Source: Collimonas rhizosphaerae (GTDB taxonomy: Bacteria; Pseudomonadota; Gammaproteobacteria; Burkholderiales; Burkholderiaceae_D). Taken from it: a stretch of DNA of 64,000 bases. How positions within the stretch are numbered: the first letter of the stretch is position 1; each line of letters starts with the position of its first letter. Positions 49,605 to 63,704 of the stretch are shown piece by piece. The DNA is taken from assembly GCF_038896935.1 (NCBI RefSeq), contig NZ_JBANDC010000004.1, forward strand, positions 124,001 through 188,000, in the 5' to 3' direction. Position numbers and translations under genes: made by a program. The notes beneath the pieces are model-generated. The model searched no databases, was not told the DNA's origin, and worked only from the letters and a program-made list of their open reading frames with translations.

Positions 49605-50851
49605 TTGATTCTTTCGATATTTGCGCCGACCGCGGACAGTTTGCGCTCCATCTCGTCGTAGCCGCGGTCCAGGTGGTAGACGCGCTCGATCAGGGTCTGG
49701 CCTTGCGCCACCAGGCCGGAAATCACCAGCGAAGCGGAGGCGCGCAGGTCGGTCGCCATCACCGGCGCACCGACCAGCTTGTCGACGCCCTTGATGATGG
49801 CGGTATTGCCCTGGACATCGATGGCAGCGCCGAGGCGGTTCATTTCCTGCACGTGCATGAAGCGGTTTTCAAAGATCGTTTCGGTGACGTGGCTGGTGCC
49901 TTCGGCAATGCTGTTCATCGCCATGAACTGCGCTTGCATGTCGGTCGGGAAGCCCGGATATTCAGTGGTGCGGAAACTGACCGCCTTGGGCCGCGCCGCC
50001 ATCTGCACGCGGATCCAGTCGTCGCCGGAGGTGAGGATCACGCCGGCTTCGCGCAGCTTGTCCAGCACCGCATCCAGGATGTGGCTGCGGGTATTTTTCA
50101 GCATGACGTCGCCGCCGGTGGCCGCCACTGCGCACAGGAAAGTGCCGGTCTCGATACGGTCGGCGATCACCGCGTGCTCGGCGCCGTGCAGCTTGTCGAC
50201 GCCCTGGATCGTCAGGCGATCGGTACCGATGCCGTCGATCTTGGCGCCCATCGCAACCAGCAGGTTGGCCAGGTCGGTCACTTCAGGCTCGCGCGCAGCG
50301 TTTTCCAGGACCGTCTCGCCATCGGCCAGGGTTGCGGCCATCAGCAGGTTTTCAGTACCGGTGACGGTGATCATGTCGGTGACGACGCGTGTACCCTTGA
50401 GCTTCTTGGCCTTGGCATGGATGTAGCCGGCCTCGATCGCAATCTCGGCGCCCATCGCCTGCAAGCCTTTGATGTGCTGGTCGACCGGGCGCGAACCGAT
50501 GCCGCAGCCGCCCGGCAGCGACACCCGTGCTTCGCCGAAGCGCGCCAGCAGCGGCCCCAGCACCAGGATCGATGCGCGCATGGTTTTCACCATTTCGTAG
50601 GGCGCTTCAAGGTTGGTGATGGCGTCGCCTTGCAGGGTCACGAAGTGGCCGTCCTGGGTCGCCTTCAATCCCATCTGGCGCAGCAGCTTCAGGATGGTCG
50701 ATACGTCGTGCAGGTTCGGCACGTTGCTGAGGTGCAGCTGGTCCGAGCTAAGCAAGCCCGCGCACAGGATAGGCAGCGCCGCATTTTTTGCGCCGGAAAT
50801 GGTGATTTCGCCGGAAAGGCGGTTACCGCCCTGTATCAATAATTTATCCAT
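49601..50851 (-). CDS. murA: UDP-N-acetylglucosamine 1-carboxyvinyltransferase
   Basis: A 416-residue enzyme that adds enolpyruvate to UDP-GlcNAc, the first committed step of peptidoglycan synthesis. The start is DKLLIQGGNRLSGEITISGA, and the loop cysteine (fosfomycin target) is Cys116 in LPGGCGIGSRPVD. Other family parts: DWIRVQMAARPKAVSFRTTEYPGFPTDMQAQ (read in pieces) and RGYDEMERKL. It is translationally coupled to hisG. Confidence 0.97.
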   Translation of the reverse strand: MDKLLIQGGNRLSGEITISGAKNAALPILCAGLLSSDQLHLSNVPNLHDVSTILKLLRQMGLKATQDGHFVTLQGDAITNLEAPYEMVKTMRASILVLGPLLARFGEARVSLPGGCGIGSRPVDQHIKGLQAMGAEIAIEAGYIHAKAKKLKGTRVVTDMITVTGTENLLMAATLADGETVLENAAREPEVTDLANLLVAMGAKIDGIGTDRLTIQGVDKLHGAEHAVIADRIETGTFLCAVAATGGDVMLKNTRSHILDAVLDKLREAGVILTSGDDWIRVQMAARPKAVSFRTTEYPGFPTDMQAQFMAMNSIAEGTSHVTETIFENRFMHVQEMNRLGAAIDVQGNTAIIKGVDKLVGAPVMATDLRASASLVISGLVAQGQTLIERVYHLDRGYDEMERKLSAVGANIERIK

Positions 50852-50905
50852 GGTGACTTCTCGCAGTGGTGTTCGTTGTATCTGGCAGGGCAGCCGCCCG
50901 GCCGG

Positions 50906-51148
50906 TCATTTGTTCTCTTGAAATTCTTCCGGCGTCAGTGTCTTCATCGACAAGGCGTGGATTTCTTCGCGCATGCGGTCGCCCAGCGCCGCGTAGACGA
51001 TCTGGTGGCGCTGTATCGGACGCTTGCCGGCGAAGGCTGCGGACACGATCACTGCCTTGAAATGCTGGCCGTCGCCCTCGACATCCAGGTGCGAGCATTC
51101 GAGGCCGGCGGCGATGTAGCTTTTAACGAGATCAGGTGTAGGGAACAT
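50906..51148 (-). CDS. ibaG: BolA/IbaG-family protein
   Basis: An 80-residue BolA-fold protein. The conserved segment is HFKAVIVSAAFAGKRPIQRHQIVYAALGD, quoted here as GKRPIQRHQIVYAALGD; the invariant histidine is in RHQ. IbaG-type proteins work with monothiol glutaredoxins in Fe-S trafficking and affect the envelope. In many proteobacteria, including E. coli, ibaG lies next to murA and the mla genes, as here. Confidence 0.92.
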   Translation of the reverse strand: MFPTPDLVKSYIAAGLECSHLDVEGDGQHFKAVIVSAAFAGKRPIQRHQIVYAALGDRMREEIHALSMKTLTPEEFQENK

Positions 51149-51186
51149 AATATTTTCTTAGCTGTTTTTCCAACGTGGTGATGTGC

Positions 51187-51945
51187 TCAGTGCCGCAATT
51201 TATAGCCGCGCTTCAGCATCTGCACCGCTACCGCCGACAACAACGCCAGGAATATGCAGATGATCAGCAGGCTGATCAGCGGGTTAATGTCTGACTGCCC
51301 GAAAAAGCCGTAGCGGAATCCGTCTATCATATAAAAGAACGGATTCAAATGCGATACGGCCTGCCAAAACGGCGGCAACGATTTGATCGAATAAAACACG
51401 CCGGCAAGGAAGGTCGCCGGCATGATCAGGAAATTCTGGAAGACTGCCAGCTGGTCGAACTTGTCTGCCCAGATGCCGGCAATCAAACCCATGGTGCCCA
51501 GCAGCGCGGCGCCCAGGAATGCAAAAATCACGATCCACCACGGCGCCACGAAAGACAGGTTGCCGAACCAGGCGGTGATCACAAACACACCCAGGCCGAC
51601 CGCCACGCCGCGCACTACCGAGGCCAGCACATAAGCGCCGTACAGCTCCCAGTGCGACAGCGGCGTCAGCAGGACAAACACCAGATTGCCGGTCATTTTC
51701 GACTGTGTCAACGATGACGAGGTATTGGCGAAGGCATTTTGCAACACGCTCATCATCACCAGGCCGGGAATCAGGAATGCGGTGTACTGCACGCCGGGAT
51801 AGACCTCGATATGGTCCTTGAGGGTATGGCCGAAAATCAGCAGGTACAGCATCGCCGTCAGGATCGGCGCGCCTATGGTTTGCGTCGCGACTTTCCAGAA
51901 GCGCAGCACTTCCTTGTAGAACAGGGTTTGGAAACCAACCATCAT
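51187..51945 (-). CDS. ABC-2 type exporter permease
   Basis: A 252-residue membrane protein with six hydrophobic helices and the ABC-2 signature near the C-terminus (PLFWQ-like PPFWQAVSHLNPFFYMIDGFRYG). It resembles YadH-type permeases. It overlaps the ATPase gene by 4 bp, so the two form an exporter. The substrate is unknown; linkage with mla and ibaG genes suggests an envelope role but does not prove it. Confidence 0.88.
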   Translation of the reverse strand: MMVGFQTLFYKEVLRFWKVATQTIGAPILTAMLYLLIFGHTLKDHIEVYPGVQYTAFLIPGLVMMSVLQNAFANTSSSLTQSKMTGNLVFVLLTPLSHWELYGAYVLASVVRGVAVGLGVFVITAWFGNLSFVAPWWIVIFAFLGAALLGTMGLIAGIWADKFDQLAVFQNFLIMPATFLAGVFYSIKSLPPFWQAVSHLNPFFYMIDGFRYGFFGQSDINPLISLLIICIFLALLSAVAVQMLKRGYKLRH

Positions 51946-52895
51946 TTGACACCGCCCGCGCTGTATTCATCGGCAAAAACATTAAAGCCGCTGGCGCTGA
52001 CCTTGCTGTCCATGATCTGCAGGAACACGTCTTCCAGGTCGGCCTGCTGCAGCTGCATGTCCTCGATCACCGCGCCGGCATGGCGCAAGGCGCCGAGGAT
52101 CGGTTCGACATCAGCGTATTCGTTGACCCGCAGCGAGAACTTGCTGCCGTCGGCATGCAGCACCAAGGGCTGCAGCGCTGCCGGCAAGCTGCCGCTGGAC
52201 AGGTTGACCAGCAATTGCGAACCGGCGATGCGCTTGATCAGCGCCGAGGTGGAGTCGAGCGCCACGACCTGGCCCAGCTTGAGCATGGCGATGCGGTTGC
52301 ACTGCTCTTGCGCTTCTTCCAGGTAGTGCGTGGTCAGGACCACCGTGTGGCCTTCGCGGTTGAGGCGTGAAATGAAGCGCCACAAGGTCTGCCGCAATTC
52401 GACGTCGACGCCGGCGGTCGGCTCGTCCAGCACGATCACCGGCGGCTTGTGGACCAGGGCCTGCGCCACCAGCACGCGCCGTTTCATGCCGCCCGACAGG
52501 GCGCGCATGTTGGTGTCGGCCTTGCCGGTCAGGTCAAGGTTTTCCATTACCTCGTCGATCCATTTGTCATTGTTCTTCAGGCCGTAATAGCCGGACTGTA
52601 TGCGCAGCGTTTCACGCACCGTGAAAAAAGGATCGAACACCAGCTCTTGCGGCACCACGCCGAGATTGCGGCGCGCGGCGCGATAGTCGCTGACCACGTC
52701 GTGGCCATGGACCGTGACGTTGCCTGAATCCGGGTGGTTAAGGCCGGCGATGATTGAAATCAAGGTGGTCTTGCCAGCGCCGTTAGGACCCAGCAAACCG
52801 AAGAATTCACCTTCTTCGATGGTCAGGGAAACGCCGCCCAGCGCCTGCAAGGACTGGTAACGCTTCTTGACGTTGGTAATTTGGATGGCCGCCAT
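51942..52895 (-). CDS. ABC transporter ATP-binding protein (YadG-like)
   Basis: A 317-residue ATPase. Walker A: GLLGPNGAGKTTLISI; Q-loop near VVPQELVFDPF; signature LSGGMKRRVLVAQAL; Walker B with glutamate: VIVLDEPTAGVD; H-loop in VVLTTHYLEEAQ. The C-terminal 90 residues are the extension typical of exporters with ABC-2 permeases. It pairs with the next gene. It lies 170 bp after mlaB, so it may have its own promoter. Confidence 0.92.
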   Translation of the reverse strand: MAAIQITNVKKRYQSLQALGGVSLTIEEGEFFGLLGPNGAGKTTLISIIAGLNHPDSGNVTVHGHDVVSDYRAARRNLGVVPQELVFDPFFTVRETLRIQSGYYGLKNNDKWIDEVMENLDLTGKADTNMRALSGGMKRRVLVAQALVHKPPVIVLDEPTAGVDVELRQTLWRFISRLNREGHTVVLTTHYLEEAQEQCNRIAMLKLGQVVALDSTSALIKRIAGSQLLVNLSSGSLPAALQPLVLHADGSKFSLRVNEYADVEPILGALRHAGAVIEDMQLQQADLEDVFLQIMDSKVSASGFNVFADEYSAGGVK

Positions 52896-53065
52896 AGTGC
52901 CTTGCTAAATATTCTGTAATTGGAACGCCTCGGCAGTGCTGCTGATTTGCCGGTCAAACCATGCTGGCCGGTGGCGGAACCCTTGATTATATTGGATTTT
53001 TGCTGCGAAGGCCGGGCGGCAACGACAAACCCGGGATGCTACGGGGGGGAAGGAGAAGGTGGAGC

Positions 53066-53359
53066 TCAATGATGCAGTGTACTGGCGGCAACAGTCACGC
53101 CGGTGGGCGCGAGCAGTTCTGTCACGCCGTACAAATCGATCAGGCTTTCCAGGTTGGCGGGCAAACTGGAGAAATGGAGGTTCAGGCCCTGGTTCAGGGC
53201 GGCGCATTGCCATGCCAGCAAGGTTGCGACAGCGGCCGAATCGACCGCCACCACATCGCCCAGGTCAATCTCGGTCTCGCCCCCGGCGATCGCGCGCAAG
53301 CCCTCTTCCAGAGTGACTTTGGCATTACCGACAGTAAGCGAGTGAGATGGTCTGAACAT
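53066..53359 (-). CDS. mlaB: STAS-domain protein MlaB
   Basis: A 97-residue STAS-domain protein, a cytosolic part of the Mla phospholipid ABC complex that stabilises MlaF. The conserved part is EIDLGDVVAVDSAAVATLLAW, with the serine of the STAS loop in VDSA. Starts at the ATG at 53359; a TTG three codons earlier is the only longer option. It lies 17 bp after mlaC and is the last mla gene. Confidence 0.82.
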   Translation of the reverse strand: MFRPSHSLTVGNAKVTLEEGLRAIAGGETEIDLGDVVAVDSAAVATLLAWQCAALNQGLNLHFSSLPANLESLIDLYGVTELLAPTGVTVAASTLHH

Positions 53360-53376
53360 GTTAGTCAATCAACTGT

Positions 53377-54009
53377 TTATTTTTTAAGGCCGCGGGCAGC
53401 GCGTTCCTTGTTCTTGTCCGACAATACCTTGATCAGGCCGTCGATGCCGGAGCGGCCGATTTCGGAGGTGAAGGTACCCTTGTATGAATCAACGAGCCAG
53501 GCGCCCAGTACGTTGACATCATAGATCTTCCAGCTGGTGCCTGCTTTTTCCACGCGATAATTCAGCTGGATAGGCTCGCCGCGCGGCTGGATCACTTGCG
53601 AACGGACGATGACATCGGTATCGGCCGGATCGGCGCGCAGCGGCTTGAAATCGATCTGCTGGTCACGCACCTGCGACAGCGCGCCGGAATAGGTGAAGAC
53701 CAGCAGGCTGCGGAACTGGGTGATCAGCTGTTTCTTTTGATCATCAGTTGCATCGCGCCACTTGGGGCCCATGGCCATGCTGGTCATGCGCTCGAAGTCG
53801 ACATAAGGAATGATCTTTTCCTCAACCAGCGCAAGGATCCGCTGCTGGTTGCCGCCCTGGATGTTCTTGTCCGATTTGGCGGTATCCAGCACGTCCTGGC
53901 TGATGCGCTTGATCAGCGCATCAGGCGCTTCTTGCGCCTGGGCTGCCGCGGTGAACAACAGGCTGCCGACAGTCAGCGACAGCGTCAGGAATTTTTTCAG
54001 AATTTTCAT
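53377..54009 (-). CDS. mlaC: Periplasmic phospholipid carrier MlaC
   Basis: A 210-residue protein with a Sec signal peptide (LTLSLTVGSLLFTAAAQA) and the Tol_Tol/MlaC domain. Conserved parts are KIIPYVDFERMTSMAMGPKWRDA and TFSYSGAL-like LLVFTYSGALSQV, and SYKGTFTSEIGRSGIDGL near the end. MlaC shuttles phospholipids between MlaA in the outer membrane and the MlaFEDB complex. ATG at 54009 used; the longer frame begins only with TTG. Confidence 0.92.
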   Translation of the reverse strand: MKILKKFLTLSLTVGSLLFTAAAQAQEAPDALIKRISQDVLDTAKSDKNIQGGNQQRILALVEEKIIPYVDFERMTSMAMGPKWRDATDDQKKQLITQFRSLLVFTYSGALSQVRDQQIDFKPLRADPADTDVIVRSQVIQPRGEPIQLNYRVEKAGTSWKIYDVNVLGAWLVDSYKGTFTSEIGRSGIDGLIKVLSDKNKERAARGLKK

Positions 54010-54114
54010 ATGTATTTTTAACAATCTTAATGGTTGTTAGAAGACGTCTCAGACGCGAGGTATATGCGTCCTAAGACGGCAATTTCAAGCGCCGGTTCCA
54101 GCCGGCGCCGATAA

Positions 54115-54852
54115 TCACTGCTCGGCGGGCTTGCTGTTGGCAGGCTTGTCCGCCTTATCTGCCTTGTCGTCGCTGTCGTCATTATTGCCGTTGATCTGGC
54201 TCTGGCGGCGCTGGGTATAGGCATCGCGCACGAATTCATACTTGTCGAGGGCGGCATCCTCCAGCAGGCCGCCTGCGTCCAGCAGGTTGGCGCGCTTGTC
54301 GATCAGGCGCACCACCGAACCGGTATTGCGCCAGCGCACCGGATATTTGTACGACCAGATGTCGCCATACATATCGACCGGCAATGCCGCCGTATCGCGG
54401 ATATTCGACGGCCCGAACAGCGGCAGCACCAGGTAAGGGCCGGAGCCGACGCCCCACTTGCCCAGGGTCTGGCCGAAATCCTTGTTATGTTTCTGCAAAC
54501 CGGCTTCCGAGCCGATATCCAGCAAGCCGCCGAGGCCGAGCGTGGTGTTGACCGCAACCCGCATCACATCCGATGTACCGTCGGCGACATTGCCTTGCAA
54601 GAAGCCGTTGACCGAGCTCCATACGTCGCCCAGGTTGCCGAAGAAGTTGTTGACGCCGGTCTGGACAAAACTCGGCAGCCAGTTCCGGTAAGCGGTGGCG
54701 ACCGGTTTCAGGGCGACCTTGTCGAGCGTGTCGTTGAAGCTGAACATGGCGCGGTTGAAACCCTCCAGCGGGTCTTGCGGATTGCTGGTAGTGGCGCAGC
54801 CGGCCAGTGCGGCAACCAGGGCCAGCGAGCCCAGGCGAGTCATGGTTTTCAT
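54115..54852 (-). CDS. mlaA: Outer-membrane lipoprotein MlaA (VacJ)
   Basis: A 245-residue lipoprotein with a lipobox LAGC (after LGSLALVAALAGC). The MlaA domain is clear: NPQDPLEGFNRAMFSFNDTLDK, then WGVGSGPYLVLPLFGPSNIRD, the VacJ signature. It removes phospholipids from the outer leaflet. The C-terminal tail is Asp/Lys-rich (NNDDSDDKADKADKPANSKP). It overlaps mlaD by 4 bp. Confidence 0.94.
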   Translation of the reverse strand: MKTMTRLGSLALVAALAGCATTSNPQDPLEGFNRAMFSFNDTLDKVALKPVATAYRNWLPSFVQTGVNNFFGNLGDVWSSVNGFLQGNVADGTSDVMRVAVNTTLGLGGLLDIGSEAGLQKHNKDFGQTLGKWGVGSGPYLVLPLFGPSNIRDTAALPVDMYGDIWSYKYPVRWRNTGSVVRLIDKRANLLDAGGLLEDAALDKYEFVRDAYTQRRQSQINGNNDDSDDKADKADKPANSKPAEQ

Positions 54853-55322
54853 TGTTCAGTGTCCTTTACATCCGCGGCCTTGCTGTACAGGAACTGACTG
54901 ATCAGGTTTTCCAGCACAATCGCGGATTGCGTTAATTTAATACGGTCGCCGGCAACCAGGTTCTTGGTCGCGCCGCCCGCTTCGATACCGATATATTGCT
55001 CGCCCAACAAACCTGCCGTGAGTATCTTAGCCGAACTGTCTTCCGGGAACTGGTAACGCTGGTCCATGTTCAAGGTCACTATCGCCTGGAAGTTCTTGTC
55101 GTCGAAATTGATCGACGCCACACGCCCCACCACCACCCCGGCGCTGCGCACCGAAGCACGTACTTTCAGGCCGCCGATATTGTCGAACTTGGTAATTACC
55201 GGGTAGGTCTTGTTGAAAGTCGAGCTGCTCAGGTTGCCTGCCCTCAGCGCCAGGAACCCCAAGGCCAGCACCCCGATCAGCACAAACATGCCTACCCATA
55301 CGTCTACAGTTTTCTGTTGCAT
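54849..55322 (-). CDS. mlaD: MCE-domain phospholipid-binding protein MlaD
   Basis: A 157-residue protein with one membrane helix (VWVGMFVLIGVLALGFLAL) and one MCE domain (VITKFDNIGGLKVRASVRSAGVVVGRV, read in parts; then GLLGEQYIGIEAGG). MlaD forms a hexameric ring over MlaE in the periplasm and carries phospholipids. The C-terminal helix includes LENLISQFLYSKAAD. The gap to mlaE is 129 bp, the longest in the set. Confidence 0.94.
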   Translation of the reverse strand: MQQKTVDVWVGMFVLIGVLALGFLALRAGNLSSSTFNKTYPVITKFDNIGGLKVRASVRSAGVVVGRVASINFDDKNFQAIVTLNMDQRYQFPEDSSAKILTAGLLGEQYIGIEAGGATKNLVAGDRIKLTQSAIVLENLISQFLYSKAADVKDTEQ

Positions 55323-55451
55323 GATTCATCACCTTAAAAATACCATCGCGAACAATATCTCGAAGAGAAAATGGTAACGAGAAGTAAAACGCGCTGCTAC
55401 GGTTTGATTCCCGCTGCTCGACACGACAGGCAGCGGGAGTCGCGCAAATAA

Positions 55452-56252
55452 TTAGTTAAACATCAAGGCGGTCAGCAGGAAGTCCAGCCCAAGTACCGCC
55501 AGCGACGAGATCACCACGGTGCGCGTGGTTGCCCTGGAGACGCCTTCCGGCGTCGGTTTTGCCTCATAGCCCTGCCATACCGCCACAAACGTTGCGGCGA
55601 CGCCAAACACAATGCTTTTCAAGACGCCGTTGGCGATATCTTGCCAGATATCCACGCCGCCCTGCATCTGCGACCAGAACGCGCCTTCATCGACGCCGAT
55701 CAGCTTGACGCCGACCAGGTAGCCGCCAAAGATACCCAGGGCGCTGAACAGGGCTGCCAGCATCGGCATCGCTACCACGCCAGCCCAGAAACGCGGCGCC
55801 ACGACCCGTTGCATGGGATCGACCGCCATCATTTCCATCGCCGACAGCTGCTCGCCGGCTTTCATCAGGCCGATTTCGGCAGTCAGGGAAGTGCCGGCGC
55901 GGCCGGCGAACAGCAGCGCCGTCACTACCGGCCCCAGTTCGCGCACCAGCGACAGCGCCACCAGCAAGCCCAGCGCCTGCTCCGAACCATACTTGTTGAG
56001 CGTGTAATAACCCTGCAAACCCAGCACGAAACCGACAAACAGGCCCGATACGCCAATGATGATCAGCGAATAATTGCCGATGAAATGGATCTGGTCGGTA
56101 ATCAGCCGCGGCCGCCGCCAGAGTCCGAGCGATGCCCGCAGGATCGCAAAGAACATGCGCGTGGCGAGGCCCAGGCCGGTAATCGATTCGCGTACCGTGC
56201 GTCCCACCGCCGCAAGAGAATTGCTTACAAACTTAGTTACAGCGTTCAGCAT
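55452..56252 (-). CDS. mlaE: Mla ABC permease MlaE
   Basis: A 266-residue integral membrane permease with five or six helices. Family parts are VGFVLGLQGYYTLNKYGSEQALG, LVRELGPVVTALLFAGRAGTSL and EIGLMKAGEQLSAMEMMAVDP, the last being the coupling region that contacts MlaF. It moves phospholipids with MlaF, B and D. It overlaps mlaF by one base (TGATG). Confidence 0.95.
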   Translation of the reverse strand: MLNAVTKFVSNSLAAVGRTVRESITGLGLATRMFFAILRASLGLWRRPRLITDQIHFIGNYSLIIIGVSGLFVGFVLGLQGYYTLNKYGSEQALGLLVALSLVRELGPVVTALLFAGRAGTSLTAEIGLMKAGEQLSAMEMMAVDPMQRVVAPRFWAGVVAMPMLAALFSALGIFGGYLVGVKLIGVDEGAFWSQMQGGVDIWQDIANGVLKSIVFGVAATFVAVWQGYEAKPTPEGVSRATTRTVVISSLAVLGLDFLLTALMFN

Positions 56253-57076
56253 CAGCCGCGCCCCTTCAAGCCCAGGTCCTCGGCCAGCGACTTGCCAGGA
56301 TAATGGAACGGCACCGGACCGTCAGGTTCGGCGTTGATGAATTGCTTCACGTACGGATGGGTCGACGCCTGCATCTCTGCCGGCGTGCCCTGCGCCACGA
56401 TTTGTCCCTGCGAGAGGAAATACACGTAGTCGGCAATGCTGAACGACTCATGGACGTCATGCGACACCAGGATGCTGGTAGAGCCCAGCGCATCGTTGAG
56501 CTTGCGGATCAGGTTGGCCGTCACACCCATGGAAATCGGATCCAGGCCGGCGAACGGTTCGTCATACATGATCAGCGACGGATCCAGGGCAATTGCGCGC
56601 GCCAGCGCCACGCGCCGGGCCATGCCACCGGAAATCTCGGACGGCTTCAGCTGCGCTGCATTGCGCAAGCCGACCGCATTCAATTTCAGCAGCACCAGGT
56701 TGTTCAGCAGTTCCGGCGACAGGTTGGTGTGTTCGCGCAGCGGGAAAGCCACGTTTTCAAATGCGGTCAGGTCGGTAAACAAGGCGCCGCTCTGGAACAG
56801 CATGCCCATCTTGCGCCGCAAGGCATACAGGCCCGGGGTCGACAGTGCGTGCACCGTTTCGCCGTCGACCTTGACGCTGCCGGCCTGCGGCCTCAGCTGG
56901 CCGCCGATCAGCCGCAATATGGTGGTCTTGCCGGAGCCGGAGCCGCCCATGACGGCGATCACCTTGCCGCGTGCGAAGTCCATGTTGAGACCCGATAAAA
57001 TCGACCTCTCACCATAGCCAAACTGCAGATCACGAATTTCGACGATATTTGCCACACCATCCACCGAATAAATCAA
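56252..57076 (-). CDS. mlaF: Mla ABC ATPase MlaF
   Basis: A 274-residue ATPase. Walker A: AVMGGSGSGKTTILRLIGG; Q-loop near GMLFQSGALFTDLTAFENV; signature ISGGMARRVALARAI; Walker B: PSLIMYDEPFAGLDPI; H-loop in ILVSHDVHES. It powers lipid transport by the Mla complex. Start at 57076; a GTG six codons in is an alternative. It is the first gene of mlaF-E-D-A-C-B. Confidence 0.94.
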   Translation of the reverse strand: MIYSVDGVANIVEIRDLQFGYGERSILSGLNMDFARGKVIAVMGGSGSGKTTILRLIGGQLRPQAGSVKVDGETVHALSTPGLYALRRKMGMLFQSGALFTDLTAFENVAFPLREHTNLSPELLNNLVLLKLNAVGLRNAAQLKPSEISGGMARRVALARAIALDPSLIMYDEPFAGLDPISMGVTANLIRKLNDALGSTSILVSHDVHESFSIADYVYFLSQGQIVAQGTPAEMQASTHPYVKQFINAEPDGPVPFHYPGKSLAEDLGLKGRG

Positions 57077-57201
57077 AGGGGCTATTGTAGTGCAAATGCG
57101 ACAATCGTTCAGGGCCGGGCAATAGTAGGCAGACTGGCATGTGCCTGTATTACAACAGTTTGACTATTGCCCGGATGCATGAACAAAAACATGTGCTGCA
57201 G

Positions 57202-57237
57202 AAAAAAGAGCATGCCGGTGTTGCCACTGACATGCTC
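57202..57237 (-). terminator. Rho-independent terminator after gltD
   Basis: On the minus strand GAGCATGTCAGTG-GCAA-CACCGGCATGCTC forms a 13-position stem (one mismatch) capped by a GCAA tetraloop, followed by six T residues. It lies 36 bp after the gltD stop. Confidence 0.93.
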
Positions 57238-57273
57238 CTTCTTTATTTAGCGACAGCAAAAAGCTGCGCAGTA

Positions 57274-58737
57274 TTACCGTGGCAAAACCGATGCCCCCAT
57301 CAGGAACTCATCGACTGCGCGTGCGCACTGGCGGCCTTCGCGGATAGCCCAAACCACCAGCGACTGGCCGCGGCGCATGTCGCCGGCGGCAAACACCTTG
57401 TCGACCGATGTCTTGTAGCAGGCGTCGCCGTCGGTAGTGGCCTTGACGTTGCCGCGCGCATCCTTGTCGACGCCAAACGCTTCCAGCACCTGCGCCACCG
57501 GCGAAACGAAACCCATGGCCAGGAACACCAGGTCGGCCTTCATCTCGAATTCCGAATCCGGCACTTCCTGCATCTTGCCGTCTTTCCATTCGACGCGGGC
57601 GGCGATCAGTTTCTCGACCTTGCCGTTCTTGCCTTCCAGGCGCTTGGTGGCCACCGCCCAGTCGCGGTCGCAGCCCTCTTCGTGCGACGACGAAGTGCGC
57701 AGCTTGGTCGGCCAGTACGGCCAAACCAGCGGCTTGTTTTCCAGCTCCGGCGGCTGCGGCATCAGTTCAAACTGCTGGATCGACACCGCCCCCTGGCGGT
57801 TGGAGGTGCCGACGCAATCGGAACCGGTATCGCCGCCGCCAATCACCACTACGTGCTTGCCGCCAGCCAGGATCTGGTCCTTGACCTTGTCGCCGGCGTT
57901 GACCTTGTTTTGCTGCGGCAGGAAATCCATGGCGAAATGGACGCCCTTCAGCTCGCGCCCCGGCACCGGCAGGTCGCGCGGCTGCTCGGCGCCGCCGGCA
58001 ATCACCACGGCGTCGAACTCGGCCTTCAATTCGTCCGGCGCAATGGTCTTCTTGGCCCAGTTATTTACATTGGCCGGGAAATCCTTGCCGACCAGGACGC
58101 CGGTGCGGAAGGTCACGCCTTCGGCTTCCATCTGTTCGACGCGGCGGTCGATATGGGATTTTTCCATCTTGAAATCGGGGATGCCGTAACGCAGCAGGCC
58201 GCCGACCCGGTCGCTCTTTTCAAACACGGTGACGTCATGGCCGATGCGCGCCAGCTGCTGCGCCGCCGCCAGGCCGGCAGGGCCGGAGCCCACCACGGCG
58301 ACCTTCTTGCCGGTCTTGACCAGAGGCGGCTGCGGCACGATCCAGCCGTTTTCCCAGCCCTTGTCGACAATGAAGTGCTCGATCGACTTGATGCCGACCG
58401 GATCGCTGTTGATGCCGAGCGTACATGCGCTTTCGCAGGGCGCCGGGCAGATGCGGCCGGTAAATTCCGGGAAGTTGTTGGTCGAATGCAGGGTCTCCAG
58501 CGCTTCGTGATAAGCGCCGCGATACACCAGGTCGTTCCAGTCGGGAATGATGTTGTTGACCGGGCAGCCGTTGTTACAGAACGGAATGCCGCAATCCATG
58601 CAGCGCGCGCCTTGGGTCTTGGCTTCGTCGTTGCTCAGGCTGAGGATGAATTCCTTGTAATGCTTCTTGCGCGCCACTGGAGCTTCATACGTTTCGCCGA
58701 CCCGCTGGAACTCCATGAATCCTGTTACTTTTCCCAT
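57274..58737 (-). CDS. gltD: Glutamate synthase small subunit
   Basis: A 487-residue flavoprotein that passes electrons from NADPH to the large subunit. The N-terminal Fe-S cysteines are in CMDCGIPFCNNGCPVNN and CPAPCESACTLG. Two dinucleotide folds follow: VAVVGSGPAGLAAAQQLA for FAD and VVVIGGGDTGSDCVGTS for NADPH. It starts 100 bp after gltB and ends at a strong terminator. Confidence 0.97.
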   Translation of the reverse strand: MGKVTGFMEFQRVGETYEAPVARKKHYKEFILSLSNDEAKTQGARCMDCGIPFCNNGCPVNNIIPDWNDLVYRGAYHEALETLHSTNNFPEFTGRICPAPCESACTLGINSDPVGIKSIEHFIVDKGWENGWIVPQPPLVKTGKKVAVVGSGPAGLAAAQQLARIGHDVTVFEKSDRVGGLLRYGIPDFKMEKSHIDRRVEQMEAEGVTFRTGVLVGKDFPANVNNWAKKTIAPDELKAEFDAVVIAGGAEQPRDLPVPGRELKGVHFAMDFLPQQNKVNAGDKVKDQILAGGKHVVVIGGGDTGSDCVGTSNRQGAVSIQQFELMPQPPELENKPLVWPYWPTKLRTSSSHEEGCDRDWAVATKRLEGKNGKVEKLIAARVEWKDGKMQEVPDSEFEMKADLVFLAMGFVSPVAQVLEAFGVDKDARGNVKATTDGDACYKTSVDKVFAAGDMRRGQSLVVWAIREGRQCARAVDEFLMGASVLPR

Positions 58738-58837
58738 TTTTCACTCACATTTTAGCTGCAGGATCCACCGCGGTCTTGTGCTCCAGACCGGCGGCGATCC
58801 TTATCGTTACTTGGCTGACGGTTACGCAATCTGTCGA

Positions 58838-63526
<4,689 letters not shown>

Positions 63527-63597
63527 AACGTTGCTCCACCACTTTGAGAGTAAGGATATTAAGAATAGTGCAGACAGATCCAGACTTCAATCAAAAC

Positions 63598-63665
63598 AAT
63601 TAGGGTCAGAGTCAAATTATTCAGGTTAAATTTTGCACCAAAATTAAATAGGGACAGAGTCAATA
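63598..63665. repeat. Pair of GG(G/T)CAGAGTC-type repeats near a RAYT-like gene
   Basis: Two related copies: AATTAGGGTCAGAGTCAAAT (63598-63617) and AAATAGGGACAGAGTCAATA (63646-63665), 48 bp apart in the same orientation. They lie just past the 3' end of the RAYT-like gene. A third copy lies at 21675. Confidence 0.7.
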
Positions 63666-63704
63666 TGGTGCATTTGATGGTTTTGTTGCCCTGCAGGTCA
63701 TTTT